This document shows, piece by piece, positions 37,606-52,700 of a DNA stretch of 64,000 bases. Under the pieces are notes generated by a model. The model searched no databases. It was not told the DNA's origin and was given only the letters and a program-made list of their open reading frames with translations. Within the stretch, counting starts at the first letter, position 1; every line of letters starts with the position of its first letter. Location: the NCBI GenBank assembly GCA_030562195.1, contig CM060200.1, positions 9,858,001 through 9,922,000 on the forward strand, written 5' to 3'. The translations under genes and the position numbers were made by a program. This stretch comes from Nipponacmea schrenckii (lineage: Eukaryota; Mollusca; Gastropoda; Lottiidae).

Positions 37606-37719
37606 CTCTTGTAAGACTGGTATAACCGGAGGAGAACACTGTTGTAAATAATGTAATAACATTAAAACATAGGCATATGATGATAAACTTCCTTTAGAGG
37701 CATCTCCGATTTCACAAAT
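37606..37719 (-). CDS. TUT exon: ICEIGDASKGSLSSYAY segment
   Basis: 114-bp exon (acceptor tatag, donor GAG|gtaatg) encoding the strongly conserved GDASKGSLSSYAY and PPVIPVLQE of the catalytic module. It has the same length and phase as the paralogous exon 55015-54902 in the N-terminal module (ICGLDRQKEGTLPAYSF...PPVLPLFFK). Confidence 0.9.
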
Positions 37720-40700
37720 CTATAAATATATAAATATACCATTTATTTTAAGCCAAATTTCATTAGCTCATATCTCTATTTTCATACGTGGTTATGTTTA
37801 TACTGTAGAGATCTTAGAATTGAGTCATGTCCTTGCCATAAGGCTCATAACAAAAACAAACAAAAAAATGTTTCTGATGAAATTTACCTTCACATTTTTT
37901 TTTTTATACTGTTAATAAAAGATAGCTTGCCAGGCAAGGTAATATACGCCCACTGGTAGCATTTATTTCAAATAAAAACTTTTCAGTAAGGTTACAATAA
38001 GTGGAATGAAATATTCAACCTTCCAACCTATTTTTTTCTAGGGTCTCTAGTTTCATTAAAAACTGTCAAGAATTGTACCTAATAACAACTCATTAAATAT
38101 TTTTCGGTATTTTTATGATTTGCAATAGGGTTCACCCTTAATAATATTTTGATATTTTTAATTCTTAATAAGGCTCATCCTTGGTTGATATTAAACAATT
38201 TCAGCGAGTTTTGTCAAAAAGGAATGTTTAGAGTGTTCACAAGCCAAAAGTTGAAAGCGTTTTTGAAAACAGGCGCAATAACTGACACTAAATATTTTTC
38301 GATTTATCTGATTTTCAATAGGGTTTATCCTTGTGAGAAAACAAATACTAAAGCCAAGTTTCATCAAAATCCATTCAAAATTGTTCTTTCTAGAGTGTTT
38401 ACGAGTTAAATTGAACGCGTTTTCAAAAACAAGGTCAATAACTTGTACTAAATATTTTTCGATTTTCAATAGGGTTCATCCTTGGGAGACAACAAATACT
38501 CCAGCCAAGTTACATCAAAATCCATTAAAAATTGTTCTTTCTAGAGTGTTTACAAGCTAAAATTGAACGCGTTTTCAAGAACAAGGGCTATAACTGACAC
38601 TAAATATATTTCTATTTATTTGATTTATAATAGGGTTCATCTTTGGGTAAAAACAAATACTCAAGCCAAAGTTAATCAAAATCCATTCAGAATAGTTCTT
38701 TCTAGAGTGTTTACAAGCTAAAATTGAATGTGTTTTCAAAAACAAGGGCAGTAACTAATACTAAAAAATTTTTCGATTTCGCTGATTTTCAATAGGGTTC
38801 ATCCTTGAGTTATAACACACTCTCACACCAAGTTTCATAGAAATCCATCAAGAATTGTGCCATGTAGAGTGTTTACGAGACAAAAATTGAACGCGTTTAA
38901 AAGAACAAGGGCAATAATTCATATTAGATATATTTTGATATTTTTAATTTTCAATTAGGCTCATCCCTTGCGATATCCAACAATTTCAGTGAGTTTTGTC
39001 AACATTGGTCATGAATTGTACCTTCTAGAGTGTTTATTAGCCAAAAAGTTAAACCCGTTTTCAAACACAAGGGCAATAACTGACACTAAATATATTTCGA
39101 TTTATTTGATTTTCAATAAGGTTCATCGTTGGGTAAAAACAAATACTCAAGCCAAGTTTTATCAAAATCCATTAAGAATTATTCTTTCTAGAGTGCTTAC
39201 AAGCTAAAATTGAACCCGTTTTCAAACACAAGGGCAATAACTGATACTAAATATTTTTCGATTTAACTGAATTTCAATAGGGTTCATCCTTAGGTGATTA
39301 CAAATACTCATGCCAAGTTATGTCAAAATCGCTCAAGAATTGTGACTTGTAGAGTGTTAACAAGGCAAAAATCCAACACATTTTATAGAACAAGGGCAAT
39401 AATTCCTATTAAATATATTTCGATATGTGCTATTTTCAAAACGGTTCATTTTTGGGTGATATTAAACAATTTCAGCAAGTTTCGTCAAAATCGGTCAATA
39501 ACTGTGCTTTGTAGAGTGTTTACAAGCTAAAAATTGAACGCGTTTTCAAAAACAAGGGCAATAACTGATATTAAATTTTTTTCGATTTTACTGGTTTTCA
39601 ATAGGTTTCATCCTTGGGTGATAACAAATACTCAAGCCAAGTTTCATCAAAATCCATTAAGAATTGTTCTCTCAAGAGTGTTTACAAGCTAAAATTGAAC
39701 GCGTTTTCAAGAACAAGGGCAATAACTCATACTAAATGTTTTTCGATTTCGCTGATTTTCGATAGGGTTTATCCTTGAGTTATAGCATACTCTCACACCA
39801 AGTTTCATCAAAATCGGTCAAGAATTGCACTTTGTAGAGTGTTTACGAGCCATTCAAGAACAAGGGCACAAACTCATACTAATTTTTTTCCGATTTCGCT
39901 GATTTTCAATAGGGTTCATCCTTGCGTGATCAAAAACACTCATATTAAGTTTCATCTAAATCCGTCAAGAATTACACCGTGTAGAGTGTTTACGAGCAAT
40001 TGTGGACGGACGGACGGACCGACGGACGGACGGACGGACGGACGGACGGACGGACGGATGTGGGTGACGACAATATACGCCCCCCATTTCATGTGGGCGT
40101 ATAAAAAACTGTCAAGAATTGTACCTAATAACAACTCATTAAATATTTTTCGGTATTTTTATGATTTGCAATAGGGTTCACCCTTAATAATATTTTGATA
40201 TTTTTAATTCTTAATAAGGCTCATCCTTGGTTGATATTAAACCATTTCAGCGAGTTTTGTCAAAAAGGAATGTTTAAAGTTGAAAGCGTTTTTGAAAACA
40301 GGCGCAATAACTGACACTAAATATTTTTCGATTTATCTGATTTTCAATAGGGTTTATCCTTGTGAGAAAACAAATACTAAAGCCAAGTTTCATCAAAATC
40401 CATTCAAAATTGTTCTTTCTAGAGTGTTTACGAGTTTAATTGAACGCGTTTTCAAAAACAAGGTCAATAACTTGTACTAAATATTTTTCGATTTTCAATA
40501 GGGTTCATCCTTGGGAGACAACAAATACTCCAGCCAAGTTACATCAAAATCCTTTAAAAATTGTTCTTTCTAGAGTGTTTACAAGCTAAAATTGAACGCG
40601 TTTTCAAGAACAAGGGCTATAACTGACAATAAATATATTTCGATTTATTTGATTTATAATAGGGTTCATCATTGGGTAATAACAAATACTCAAGCCAAGT

Positions 40701-43700
40701 TTAATCAAAATCCATTAAGAATTGTTCATTCTAGAGTGTTTACAAGCTAAAATTGAACGCGTTTTCAAGAACAAGAGCAGTAACTCATACTGAAAAATTT
40801 TTCGATTTCGCTGATTTTCAATAGGGTTCATCCCTGAGTTATAACACACTCTCACACCAAGTTTCATCGAAATCGGTCAAGAATTGTGCCATGTAGAGTG
40901 TTTACGAGACAAAAATCGAACGTGTTTAAAAGAACAAGGGCAATAATTCATATTAGATATATTTTTAATTTTCAATAGGGCTCATCCCTTGCGATATCAA
41001 ACAATTTCAGTGAGTTTTGTCAACATTGGTCATGAATTGTACCTTCTAGAGTGTTTATTAGCCAAAAAGTTAAACCCGTTTTCAAACACAAGGGCAATAA
41101 CTGACACTAAATATATTTCGATTTATTTGATTTTCAATAGGGTTCATCCTTGGGAGACAACAAATACTCCAGCCAAGTTACATCAAAATCCTTTAAAAAT
41201 TGTTCTTTCTAGAGTGTTTACAAGCTAAAATTGAACGCGTTTTCAAGAACAAGGGCTATAACTGACAATAAATATATTTCGATTTATTTGATTTATAATA
41301 GGGTTCATCATTGGGTAATAACAAATACTCAAGCCAAGTTTAATCAAAATCCATTAAGAATTGTTCTTTCTAGAGTGCTTACAAGCTAAAATTGAACGCG
41401 TTTTCAAACACAAGGGCAATAACTGATACTAAATATTTTTCGATTTAACTGAATTTCAATAGAGTTCATCCTTAGGTGATTACAAATACTCATGCCAAGT
41501 TATGTCAAAATCGCTCAAGAATTGTGACTTGTAGAGTGTTTACAAGGCAAAAATCCAACACATTTTATAGAACAAGGGCAATAATTCCTATTAAATATAT
41601 TTCGATATGTGCTATTTTCAAAAGGGTTCATTCTTGGGTGATATTAAACAATTTCAGCAAGTTTCGTCAAAATCGGTCAATAAATGTGCTTTGTAGAGTG
41701 TTTACAAGCAAAAAATTGAACGCGTTTTCAAAAACAAGGGCAATAACTGATATAAATTTTTTTTCGATTTGACTGGTTTTCAATAGGCTTCATCCTTGGG
41801 TGATAACAAATACTCAGGCCAAGTTTCATTAAAATCCATTAAGAATTGTTCTTTCTAGAGTGTTTACAAGCTAAAATTGAACGCGTTTTCAAGAACAAGG
41901 GCAATAACTCATACTAAATGTTTTTCGATTTCGCTGATTTTCGATAGGGTTTATCCTTGAGTTATAACATACTCTCAAACCAAGTTTCATCAAAATCGGT
42001 CAAGAATTGCACGTTGTAGAGTGTTTACGAGCCATTCAAGAACAAGGGCACGAACTCATACTAATTTTTTTCCGATTTCGCTGATTTTCAATAGGGTTCA
42101 TCCTTGCGTGATCATAAACACTCATATTAAGTTTCATCTAAATCCGTCAAGAATTACACCGTGTAGAGTGTTTACGAGCAATTGTGGACGGACGGACGGA
42201 CGGACCGACGGACGGACGGACGGACGGACGGACGGACGGACGGACGGATGTGGGTGACGACAATATACGCCCCCCATTTCATGTGGGCGTATAAAAATCA
42301 TATAGGATAGAAAATTCCTTTATCGGGCGTCATTATTTTCCATGGATAATATAATTTGCGTTCTGAACCGAAATTACAGGTAAATACAGTCTATTGGCCC
42401 AATTTAACAATTTAACTCAAATAAATTGATCAGAAAAAACTGTTTGTTGAGAAAAATAATAATTAAAAAAAAAATCATAAATACTTACTTTTGCAAACAC
42501 TTTAAAAGCATAACCTAATATGGATACCCTCTCATCTATACTGGAATAGGCTTCTAGTAGTTTAGTGTTATGTTGTGCCTGAAAGCAGTAATCATCATAA
42601 ACTAACAAATTTATGTTAAGTGGACAAAAGAGAACTGTCCAGATTCAAATAAAAAATTTTCTTGCCAAGCTAAATTTAAAACCATATCCTCAAACTTATT
42701 AATTGGGGATTCAAATATCCACAGTGCAGTAAAATTTTCTATTGGAGATTCAATTACCCTACCAAGATTGAAAATGTTGTTAGAGATGAAAAAAAATATC
42801 TCAAGTGCTGGAGATATTAAAATGCCTCAATAATACATACTGTAGATATAAAAATACTCTACTGAAGATCTAAATAGTTGTTCGAGATATAAAATGCCTC
42901 AATCATATTGGAGATATTAAAATAGCCTACTAAAGATACAAATTATTGTTCCAGATATAAAATGCCTCAATCATATTGGTGATATTAAAATACATGTACC
43001 CTACTAAAGATACAAATTGTTGTTTGAGATATAACACGTCTCAATCAATTGGAGATATTAAAATAACCAACTAAAGATACAAATTGTTCGAGATATAAAA
43101 TGCCTCAATCATAATGGAGATATTAAAATAGCCTACTAAAGATACAAATAGTTGTTCGAGATATAAAATGCCTCAATCATATTGGAGATATTAGAATACC
43201 CTACTAAAGATACAAATTGTTGTTCGAGATATAAATTGCCTCAATCATATGGGAGATATTGAAATACTCTACTGAAGATACAAATTGTTGTTCGAGATAT
43301 AAAATGCCTTAATCATATTATAGATATTAAAATACCCTACCGAAGATACCAATTATTGTTAGAGATATAAAATGCCTTAATCATATTGAAGATATCAAAT
43401 ACCCTACTAAAGATACAAATTGTTGTTTGAGATATAAAATGCCTCAAACATATTGGAGATATCAAAATACCCTACTAAAGATATCAATTTTTGTTTGAGA
43501 TATAAAATGACTCAATCATATTATAGATATATTAAAATACCCTACTGAAGATACAAATTGTTGTTTGAGATATAAAATGCCTCAATCATATTGGAGATAT
43601 TAAAATACCCTACTAAAGATACAAATTGTTGTTCGAGATATAAAATGCCTCAATCATATTGCTGATATTAAAATACCCTACTAAAGATACAAATTGTTGT

Positions 43701-46700
43701 TTGAGATATAAAATGCCTCAATCATATTATAGATATTGAAATACTCTACTAAAGATACAAATTGTTGTTCGAGATATAAAATGCCTCAATCATATGGGAG
43801 ATATTGAAATACCATAATGAAGATACAAATTGTTGTTAGAGATATAAAATGCCTTAATCATATTGGTGATATTAAAATACCCTACCGAAGATACAAATTG
43901 TTGTTAGAGATATAAAATGCCTCAATCATATTGGTGATATTAAAATACCCTACTAAAGATACAAATTGTTGTTTGAGATATAAAATGCCTCAATCATATT
44001 GGAGAAATTAAAATGCCCCAAACAATACCCTCCTCAAGATTTAAAATTGCCTGTTGACTGAAAATGACATTCAAGTAGTTTATAAACAAAATAAGACTAA
44101 CCAATGTATTATAAAGACTAATATCGCCTTCTAAACCACTATGTCTATGTCGAAACTTCACAATAGGTACTTTAGCTGTTGTAATTGCTGTAATGGATCT
44201 CAATCCTTCATGTTTCTCTAGTAAATTAGCTAGACCTTTAATAATCTCTGCAAAATCCAAACCCTACAAAAATAAACACCACCAAACTTTAATGCCACTT
44301 TTGTTTTCAAAATAAGAAAATATCATTCCAATAACAGTTTGTAAGCTTGAGTATGTACATGTATGGTTGAATTTGGTAAAATATGTCACAGGTTATTTAA
44401 AATCAATAAGAATGGAAATGCATCAGTTACCTCTGCAGTCTTATCTTTAAACGTTAAACAAATATCCAAATCACTTTTCGAAAAACCAAATCCATTACAC
44501 GATGATCCAAACAGTTGTAGACAAGCATCTATATAAAAATACCAAATAATCCAGTCTTAAATATCAAATTCATTTCACAAGTCTCTATCAATAGGGAAAC
44601 TCTTCGTTTATGTATAGCACTTACTTTTCTCTAATATGAGCATTCCAATCATATATTGCATATCTATTTATTTCAACATTAGTCAATGACTAAACACAGA
44701 GTTCCTATTAGGTAAAAGCAAATGACAGTTTTGCAGAAATGCAGTGGTTTACTCTGAAATATTTGAATCAATCTAGAGTCTAAGACCAGAAATATTAAAT
44801 GAAATGAGAATTAAGATTGTTTTATACCCTGTTTGTGGGTGGTGTATATTTTCACCATCCAGTTTTGACGTTCAAAACCTCCAACAGCTTATTTTTGTTT
44901 AAAACTTTGCAAACTAAAATTTTTTTTTTTCATTGACGTTTGAGCAAATATACTAATTCAGAAAATTAAGAAGCAATTGGTATACTCTTAGTCTAAAAAG
45001 ATCTCCATTTATATGTAAAAATAATGAGGTACCTGGGTATAATTTCTTCTGTATGAAAACTTCTACATCACGTAATATCCTTTGTCTATCATACTTTTCC
45101 TGATTAGTTGGTGCAAAGTCTTCTACAAATGGAATAATATTGACTTTACATTGATTTTTGACTTACTTCAACACCTAATAAGATTAACTATGTATGCTTC
45201 AAACACAGAAGTAGTTCAAAGGAAGGAAGTTCACAAGCATTTTGAACCACTACCTCAACTAAATATGTCACACTTTCAAAAAAACAAGCTTAATATTTCA
45301 ACCAAATCTCTTAACCTGATAAGAAGGCTTAGTTGAAATATAAATGTTAAAAAACAAGGCAAAGATTCAAAATGGTTGTAAAATACTTTCTTGTACAGTA
45401 TGTTTTTTCCATATATACTGATATATCTCAGTCACAACATAATAGATTTAATAAAAAAATTCTTAGTCCTAATGACTTTAAACATTTCCCTTTTTTGAAG
45501 ATCTTAATTCTTTCAAAATGAATTATGCTTGCATTTTCCCTTTTCAATAAAAAAAACTGTCATGCCTTAGATATCTAGAAATAATAAGTGTAGTAGAAAA
45601 TATGTGAATTGATCTTAAAATAGAAGTACATTGAGTAATTTGCAGGAAGATGTTAAAAAAAACACAAACACATTCCTACTTACGAATAACATTTTGGAGT
45701 GTTTTTGTTAGAACTTGTAGATGTTGATTGGTCATGGTAGGCAATGGTCGTAAATTGGGTAAAACATCATCTGGACAGGTTTCTTTCAGATGACCTTCAG
45801 TGTCACAAAAACCACATATCACAGGTAACCCCTGGAAACAACAAGCCATTAGTGTTCACTCCTTACAAAATTCATATTTAAAAAGAATAGAAAAAATATA
45901 TATAAAATATGCTATAAAATAATGCAGTCAATTCTAAGATGCCTGTCACATTGTTTGGTTGAAAGTATCACTAACAAGTTCAACCAGTCCAAAATATTGC
46001 TGAAATTAAGCAGTTTCAGCTGATATAGCTAAAACAATTCTATCTCTTTTAAAAAATCTTACCTTAGCAATATTGTGCAACTTATGTCAACAAAAAAAAA
46101 ACTTCAAAAAAAAAAAAAATTAAAAAAATTAAAAGATGCAAAAAAAAAAGTGAAGCAAAAACTTTATATTTTGTTTTAAACAAGAGGACTATTGATCTCT
46201 ATTGGGTGGTAGTAATTCTTATTTTTCCTTTCAGTACCATGACCTTCAAATCTGCTTTCAAATTTTCTGAGAATAAATATAAGCTTACCTTGCCATCAGA
46301 TAGAACAGACTCTGAAAACTCATAATAACACTGTTTATTTACAATACTGGGCAGATCAATATAGTCCTCTAATTTGATATTGATCTGAGATTCTGTTTTA
46401 ACACCACTTTTGTACTCTTCTAACGCATCTTTAATAACTTTAACAGCCACGTTTCTGGCATACTGAATAACACTACTTGAGCTGTCGCTTTCAGTACCGC
46501 TTGTGTCACTTTGTAACAATGATGTACTATTTGAATTACTAGAATCTACAGAGGTCGAATTTAGGTTCTTCTCACCGGAGTCACTCTGTTCTGCTACACT
46601 TGCTGCAGTATCCTGATTAGATTTTTCTTTGTAGTCCTCAAAAGCAAATGCTGCAGCCATTTTTTCCAGATTTTCCATTGGGATCCAAGATTGTCCATTC

Positions 46701-49700
46701 TGTTTTCTTGGTAAACCAAAATAATAATAGGCTTTACGAAGGGTGTCATGTAAATATTCTGTTATCATTGCATTGTTCACTGTTCTGGCTACATTTAATT
46801 TTGGAGCAAATGGATCTAAAATGTAAAATAAAATTGCCATCAAAAACCTGACTGTTATTTCAGCCTTAATATGAAAAGCCAAAGGTATTTAAAATAATAA
46901 ATTTGATTATATAATAATTAAAATCAAATATCATAATACAGGCAAATAACAATATTTTTTATTCATACATCAAGATATTGACATATTCTACAATAACTCA
47001 ATAATGGATCACAATATAAATATTTATCACAATATCTATCAATAATGTATCACAATATAAGTTTTTATCACAATATCTAATATAAGTATTTATCACAATA
47101 TCCAATATAAGTATTTATCACAATATCTATCAATAATGTATCACAATATAGGTGATGTGTATCATTAACATATCATAATATAGGTATATATCACAATATT
47201 TTCAATCTTTCTGAATTTTTAACATAAGAAGAACCATAACGTTTTATCAAAACATTATGATAATTTTTGACTCAATAAATTTACATACTAAATCAAATCT
47301 CCTTACCTTCTATGGCAAGTTTTTTGCTATTCCACTTTTTCTCTGTTCTTGGGATGTTTTCTAATTTGATTGACACAACATCATTAACAATATCAAACGT
47401 TAAAATATAAAATCTTAAAATACCCAACCAGAGTTCACTTAAACTTTCTGTGTTTTCACTTTTCCATTCTGCTGCCTAAAATAATGAGAAACAATTTAGA
47501 TAAATTTCCAAGAGATAAAGTACCAACTATAACTCATTGGATTGAAAATTTGACGTCTGGTTAATCAACAATTAGCGTCCGGTACTAAATAAACAAAGAT
47601 TTCAAATTTATGGTAACTTCTTTGTAACGTTCTTTAAAATTTAGTAATTAACTAGAATTGCTTACAATTATGAACGTATTTCGAGAGCCTTAAGATATTA
47701 TGTAGGCTAAATTTGCAATGACCTACTTCTAGACAATATATTGAATATCATTTTACCTAGTTTTCAAAGTCTTAAAATAATTAGGTCACACCTTCCGTAA
47801 CGGTTAATGATGGCGAAAATATGAAAATTATCAATTTTTGCTGTATTTAAGTACACTTATCTCTATGAATTTTTTAAGTAAGCCAAATTAAAAAATATCT
47901 ACTCTTAGACAATATATTGAATATTATTTGACCTAATTTTCAAGGTCATAGATTAAGTGGATCACACCTTTCGTAGCCGTTAAAGTGACCTAATTTTGAA
48001 AAAATCGAAATTTAAATAATTCGAAAGAAAAATTTGAAAATCGGTCTCCAAGAAAAGGTAGATAATGATCCATTGTATCTATGTGCTAAATTTCATCAAA
48101 ATCGGTCTATCAGTAGTGTCTGAATTTCGGATTTAAGAATTGTAACGAAAATTCAAAATGGCGGCCGATATGGCAGCTTGACCTAATTATTTAGGTCAAA
48201 TCAATTACTATTCACAAGTTATTTATAAAACAGTTTTCACTTTTCACCTAGCAGTTATAGACCGGAAGTTACGTAATTACGTCATTTGAGGCTAAACCGG
48301 AAATGGAATTTTTTTTTCACATTTTTTCAAAAATTATAATCATATCGCCTATCAACTGGTAAAGTTTCAAAATTTTACCATTTATATTAAACGAGAAATA
48401 ACGGTCTAAAATTTTTGCCGATGACCCTTGAATATTGAATTGCAAATCGTGGGTAAAATATTTAACCTAATTGCATAAAACCTATAATTGTTAGTTGACA
48501 AATACATGAAGTTTTCAAATCTGAAAATCCGGTCAAAATCGAACTGAAAATAAACTTGCTAAAGCAAAAAAACCTCAACTTCCGGTTCTCACTTCCGGTC
48601 AGAGATAGAACTTCCGGTTTTGTTTTATTTGATAATAGAAATCATTCTAAGATCAACTGTAGATTTAGAATTTCTGCACCTTTTACCAGTTTGTCTGCAA
48701 ACTCATCCAAGAATCGCAAAAAAAAAAAAAAAACTAGAACCGTTAGACGGTACCAAGGCAGTGCGCGTCCCTTCTATTGCATGGGTGAAACGTTGCATTT
48801 ATAATATCCAATTCCATAATAATAACTAGACCTGTTTGTAAAAATTGTGCAGCTTCCGAGATATTTAGAATGTGTTATATATCCTGGCTGTCATTTAAAA
48901 TAGAACGTAATCACGCCTACTCAGTATAATGACTTGTTTTGATTGGTTGCGATACTTAAACTGGAAATGTCAAAATTTGTCTTGACCAAACGATAAGAAA
49001 TTAACACAATTTGACTTTTTGACCCTGTTGCATTATCTTCTTAACTCTTCTTGTAACATTTATATCTGTTTAATTAGTGTGTAAAACAAAACGTCGAAAA
49101 AACAAATTTGTGGTCATAAAGGGACATAACACCTTATTTGAGAATACAAATTGATCTCGGATTAAATTAACTTTCCAGATCGTTGATACTTTTAATTTGT
49201 TTATCTATTTATTTATCAATCTTAATTTAGGTGTAGTAGGAACATTAGATCCTGCAATTTGTGGCAAGTTGCTATGGTATAACATAGAGCCATCAAATTA
49301 ACAGCGCGGCTTTACATCTTTAAGAGAGTATTTTATAGAGTTGCGTCCCTTATACCACTAGTCCTCTCAACTGTACATTATTTTTGCTTAAGAGAATATC
49401 ATTTAAAATTATAAAGGTTGTCATTTCCTTCCACATATTCCATATCATACATCGCCCACAACGAGAAATGAACAATCATTCCTTTTATTTAAGATATATA
49501 ATATCTTTGAATCATTTTAACTGGATTAATTTTTAATCGTAAAAAAATCAAAATCAAAATAACAATTCAAAAATCGGTTTCCATTTATTTTTCGGCAATA
49601 GATTCTATATACATGTACATCAAAATAACACAAATTGAATTATCTTCCGAGACCCTATTTCGATTTAAAGAGTTAGTATAGAAGAAATTACAAAATTTGC

Positions 49701-52700
49701 AAATTTAAAACGTGCAATTTTGATCAAAAATCAAGTGTTATACACCATTGGAAAGAATAACTAGACCTGTTTGTAACAGTTCTGCAGCTTTCGGGCTATT
49801 TAGAATTTGTTGGTCTCCTGGCTGTCATTTAAGGATGTAGATTGATTTTGCGATTATTGGGAGAGATGATTTAATCATAATTTAACACGTGACATTTGAG
49901 CTTGTTAATAGACTGGCAATCATTAAGGTTTGTGATGTAAAAATATCTGGGCTTAACCACGCCCACAAAGTCCATTGACTTGTTTTGGAAACTTCAACTG
50001 GAAATGTCAAAATTTGTGAATTGACCGTTTTATAGGAAAAATTCGCAATTTTTAAATGCCGATAAACCGAAAGTTTACATTTTGCTATAAAGCTTAATAT
50101 GTCATTGGATAGAACGTATCACATATGTACAGGTATAAAGATCGCCAAAGGTCAACGTCACAATATACACCTTCGAAGTTTTTATAATTTTTAATCGTAA
50201 TTAAATCAAAATCAAATTAAAAATTCAAAAATCAGTTTCCATATAAATTTCGGCAATCGGTTATAGATTCTATATACATGTCCATCAAAATAACACATAT
50301 TGACTGATCCTCCGAGACCCTATTTCGATTGAAAGAAAAATACACACAGTGATGTAAAATATCTGGGTTTAACCACGCCCACAAAGTCTAATGACTTGTT
50401 TTGATTGGTTGGGGATACTTTAACTGGAAATGTCAAAATTTGTGTCTTGACCAAAAGATAAGAAATTAACACAATCAGATTTTATGACCTGTTGCATTTA
50501 TATCTGTTTAATTAGAGTGTAATTTTATTCTTAAACTTTTCGGAATTTTTATTTATACATAATGATTTATATATTGCTTGAAAGCTGGGAATTTGCACAT
50601 TATAAATCTGTTCGAATTTTGTTTTTAAGTTAAATAGAACTAAATATAAAAAAATATGAATGTTAAAATCGCTTATTTTCTACTAGGCGTATTTCCATCA
50701 GTTTTCGGTCTATAGCTAAAATAAAGATATTGTTAGAAAGCTGATAAAAATCACACCCAATAATGTCAATTAGAATGTTGCCAAGAGTCTTGTTCATGAG
50801 ATATAACCATCTGAAGATACGAGAAATATGCAAATTACCAATTTTTGGATCCCTATTAATCCATATGTTCTGTACTAAAATTAGAAATCAAGGTATCATA
50901 TGAACCTTTAGCCAATGAAGATGATTGTGCAGAAAAATAAAGGATGCATATTAGTAAGTTAGTCCTCTTCGTTCCTTGCGGAGAATAGGGCTGCTACAGA
51001 CGTTCTCCATCTCACTCTATTATGAGCTGTTCTTTTTGCTTCATTCCAGGTCTTGCCAATCCTTCCTAGCTCTTTCAGTCTTATTCTTTTCAAGCTATGT
51101 AAAGGTCGTCCTTGTCTTCTATGCCCTTGGGGATTCCAGTCCAGTGCCTCTCTGATGATGTTGTTTTGAGATCAAAAGGATGCATATGGTAGAGTTCAAA
51201 AGTTATTAACTTTCAGACGGAAGTCAGTTTTGAAAAACTTTGGCAGGATCTGGTCCAAAGACAAATTTGAAATCGAAAAATATGCCACTAGAGGACCTAG
51301 ATAATTATCCAAATTATATTTTAAAACAAGTCTGAAAAAATAGGATTAAAAATGGCGGACGAGTAGTATTTTTCCAATAATTTGCATATTTCAAGATGGC
51401 GATCAAACGGTTAGGAATTTGCATATATGGCATACATACAAAATGAAGATATTGATGGTACTAATTCTGTGGAATAAAAAAATTGCAAGTTTGTGCAAAA
51501 ATTTAATCCGAAAATTCCGATTTCTGTGATTTTCTTCATTTTTTGGTCACTTTCGGACGTTTCCGGCTAATTTCGGAAAATGTTTTATCGGAATCTTTAA
51601 TGATAATTTTTTGTCTACTCATCTACCAATTTTTGTGAAAAAATAAGACGTAAATTTAAAAAAAAAAACACGTGCTTTTTCATAAATCACGCACAATTAA
51701 TATAGAACTAAGAACAAAATTTTCTAATATTTAAAAGCGCAATTTTGATCAAAATATAAAGTGTTATACACCATTGGAAAGAATAAATTACGCGTAATAA
51801 GGACATAAAAGAAATTTTGACGTATGTAAATGAGGTCACGTGACAGAGCTCTTCGAAGTTAAAAAGTGCAATTTTCAAATGGCTGTAAAACCGGAAGTTG
51901 ACATTTCACAACACAAATGAAGACATCAATGGATAGATCTCGACAAGGGCAACAACTTTTGTGCAGGTCACATGGTCACCAAAGGTCAAGGTCACGATAT
52001 ATGAACGTTGGAAAATTAGGCACTAAGTGAAAAAAAAGAACCGGAAATGAAAGGTAAGCTAAATCGAAATTCAAAATTCGGCTTCCTAAGAATTGTTAGA
52101 AATCGATTGAAGATTACATAGACATCAAAATTACAATTGTCCGATTAACCCCTAAGGCCCAATTTTTCACTTTACAAAAGTAAGTGGTTTAATGATGGCG
52201 ACTGATCTGTTACTTCCGGTTCAATTTTTGTTAATTATAAAATCATTATGGGTTAATAGTAACTAATTGCAAAAAAAAAAATTCAAATATCTTTAGAATT
52301 CCGGAAGTGAAAATTCGAAGTTTAGCGACGTATGACGCCGAAACCGGAAGTGATGTCGACATTTTGAAAACAGATTTTTCTTGACAAGAAAAATGTTTAT
52401 CTAACTGCAAATTTTGATTTCGATCTAATCAAAATTGCAAAAGTTAGAAAAAGTGTTAAATTTTAAAATTCAAAAGTCAGCAACAAAAGTAAAAATTTCC
52501 TAATTTTTAAACTGCTATTATGTAAATCTAAGTTATAAGTAGTAAATAAAAAAAGTCCGAACCAGATTGGATAAAATAACGAGCCGTGAGTTAGTAAACA
52601 AAAATAAAATTTGTGACGTTCTACGTCATTTCCGGTAGAACAAAAATGCGTCATTTTACATTTAAACAACAACGAGCACAAGATTACGTTACAATATCAC

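Larger units (their letters stand above)
37940..42295. mobile_element. Short TIR element (copy C) with 2-kb internal tandem duplication
   Basis: Left end 'gatagcttgccaggcaaggt' then atatacgcccac; right end hairpin caatatacgcc...catgtgggcgtataaa, present twice (about 40068-40107 and 42254-42295). The inside is about 26 copies of a ~160-bp unit (caagggcaataactgac...). The block 38057-40106 is repeated as 40107-42292, both ending in a GGAC microsatellite and hairpin. It lies in the intron between TUT exons 42578-42489 and 37719-37606. Confidence 0.75.

Noticed and set aside
39839..40174. ORF of 111 codons with (GRTD)n over the GGAC tract
   Set aside because: It is a direct translation of a tetranucleotide microsatellite inside a non-coding element.
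48556..48804. ORFs of 70-85 codons repeated at 48.6 and 53.7 kb
   Set aside because: They are part of the duplicated 1.1-kb repeat, change frame between copies, and run into the poly(A) tract.
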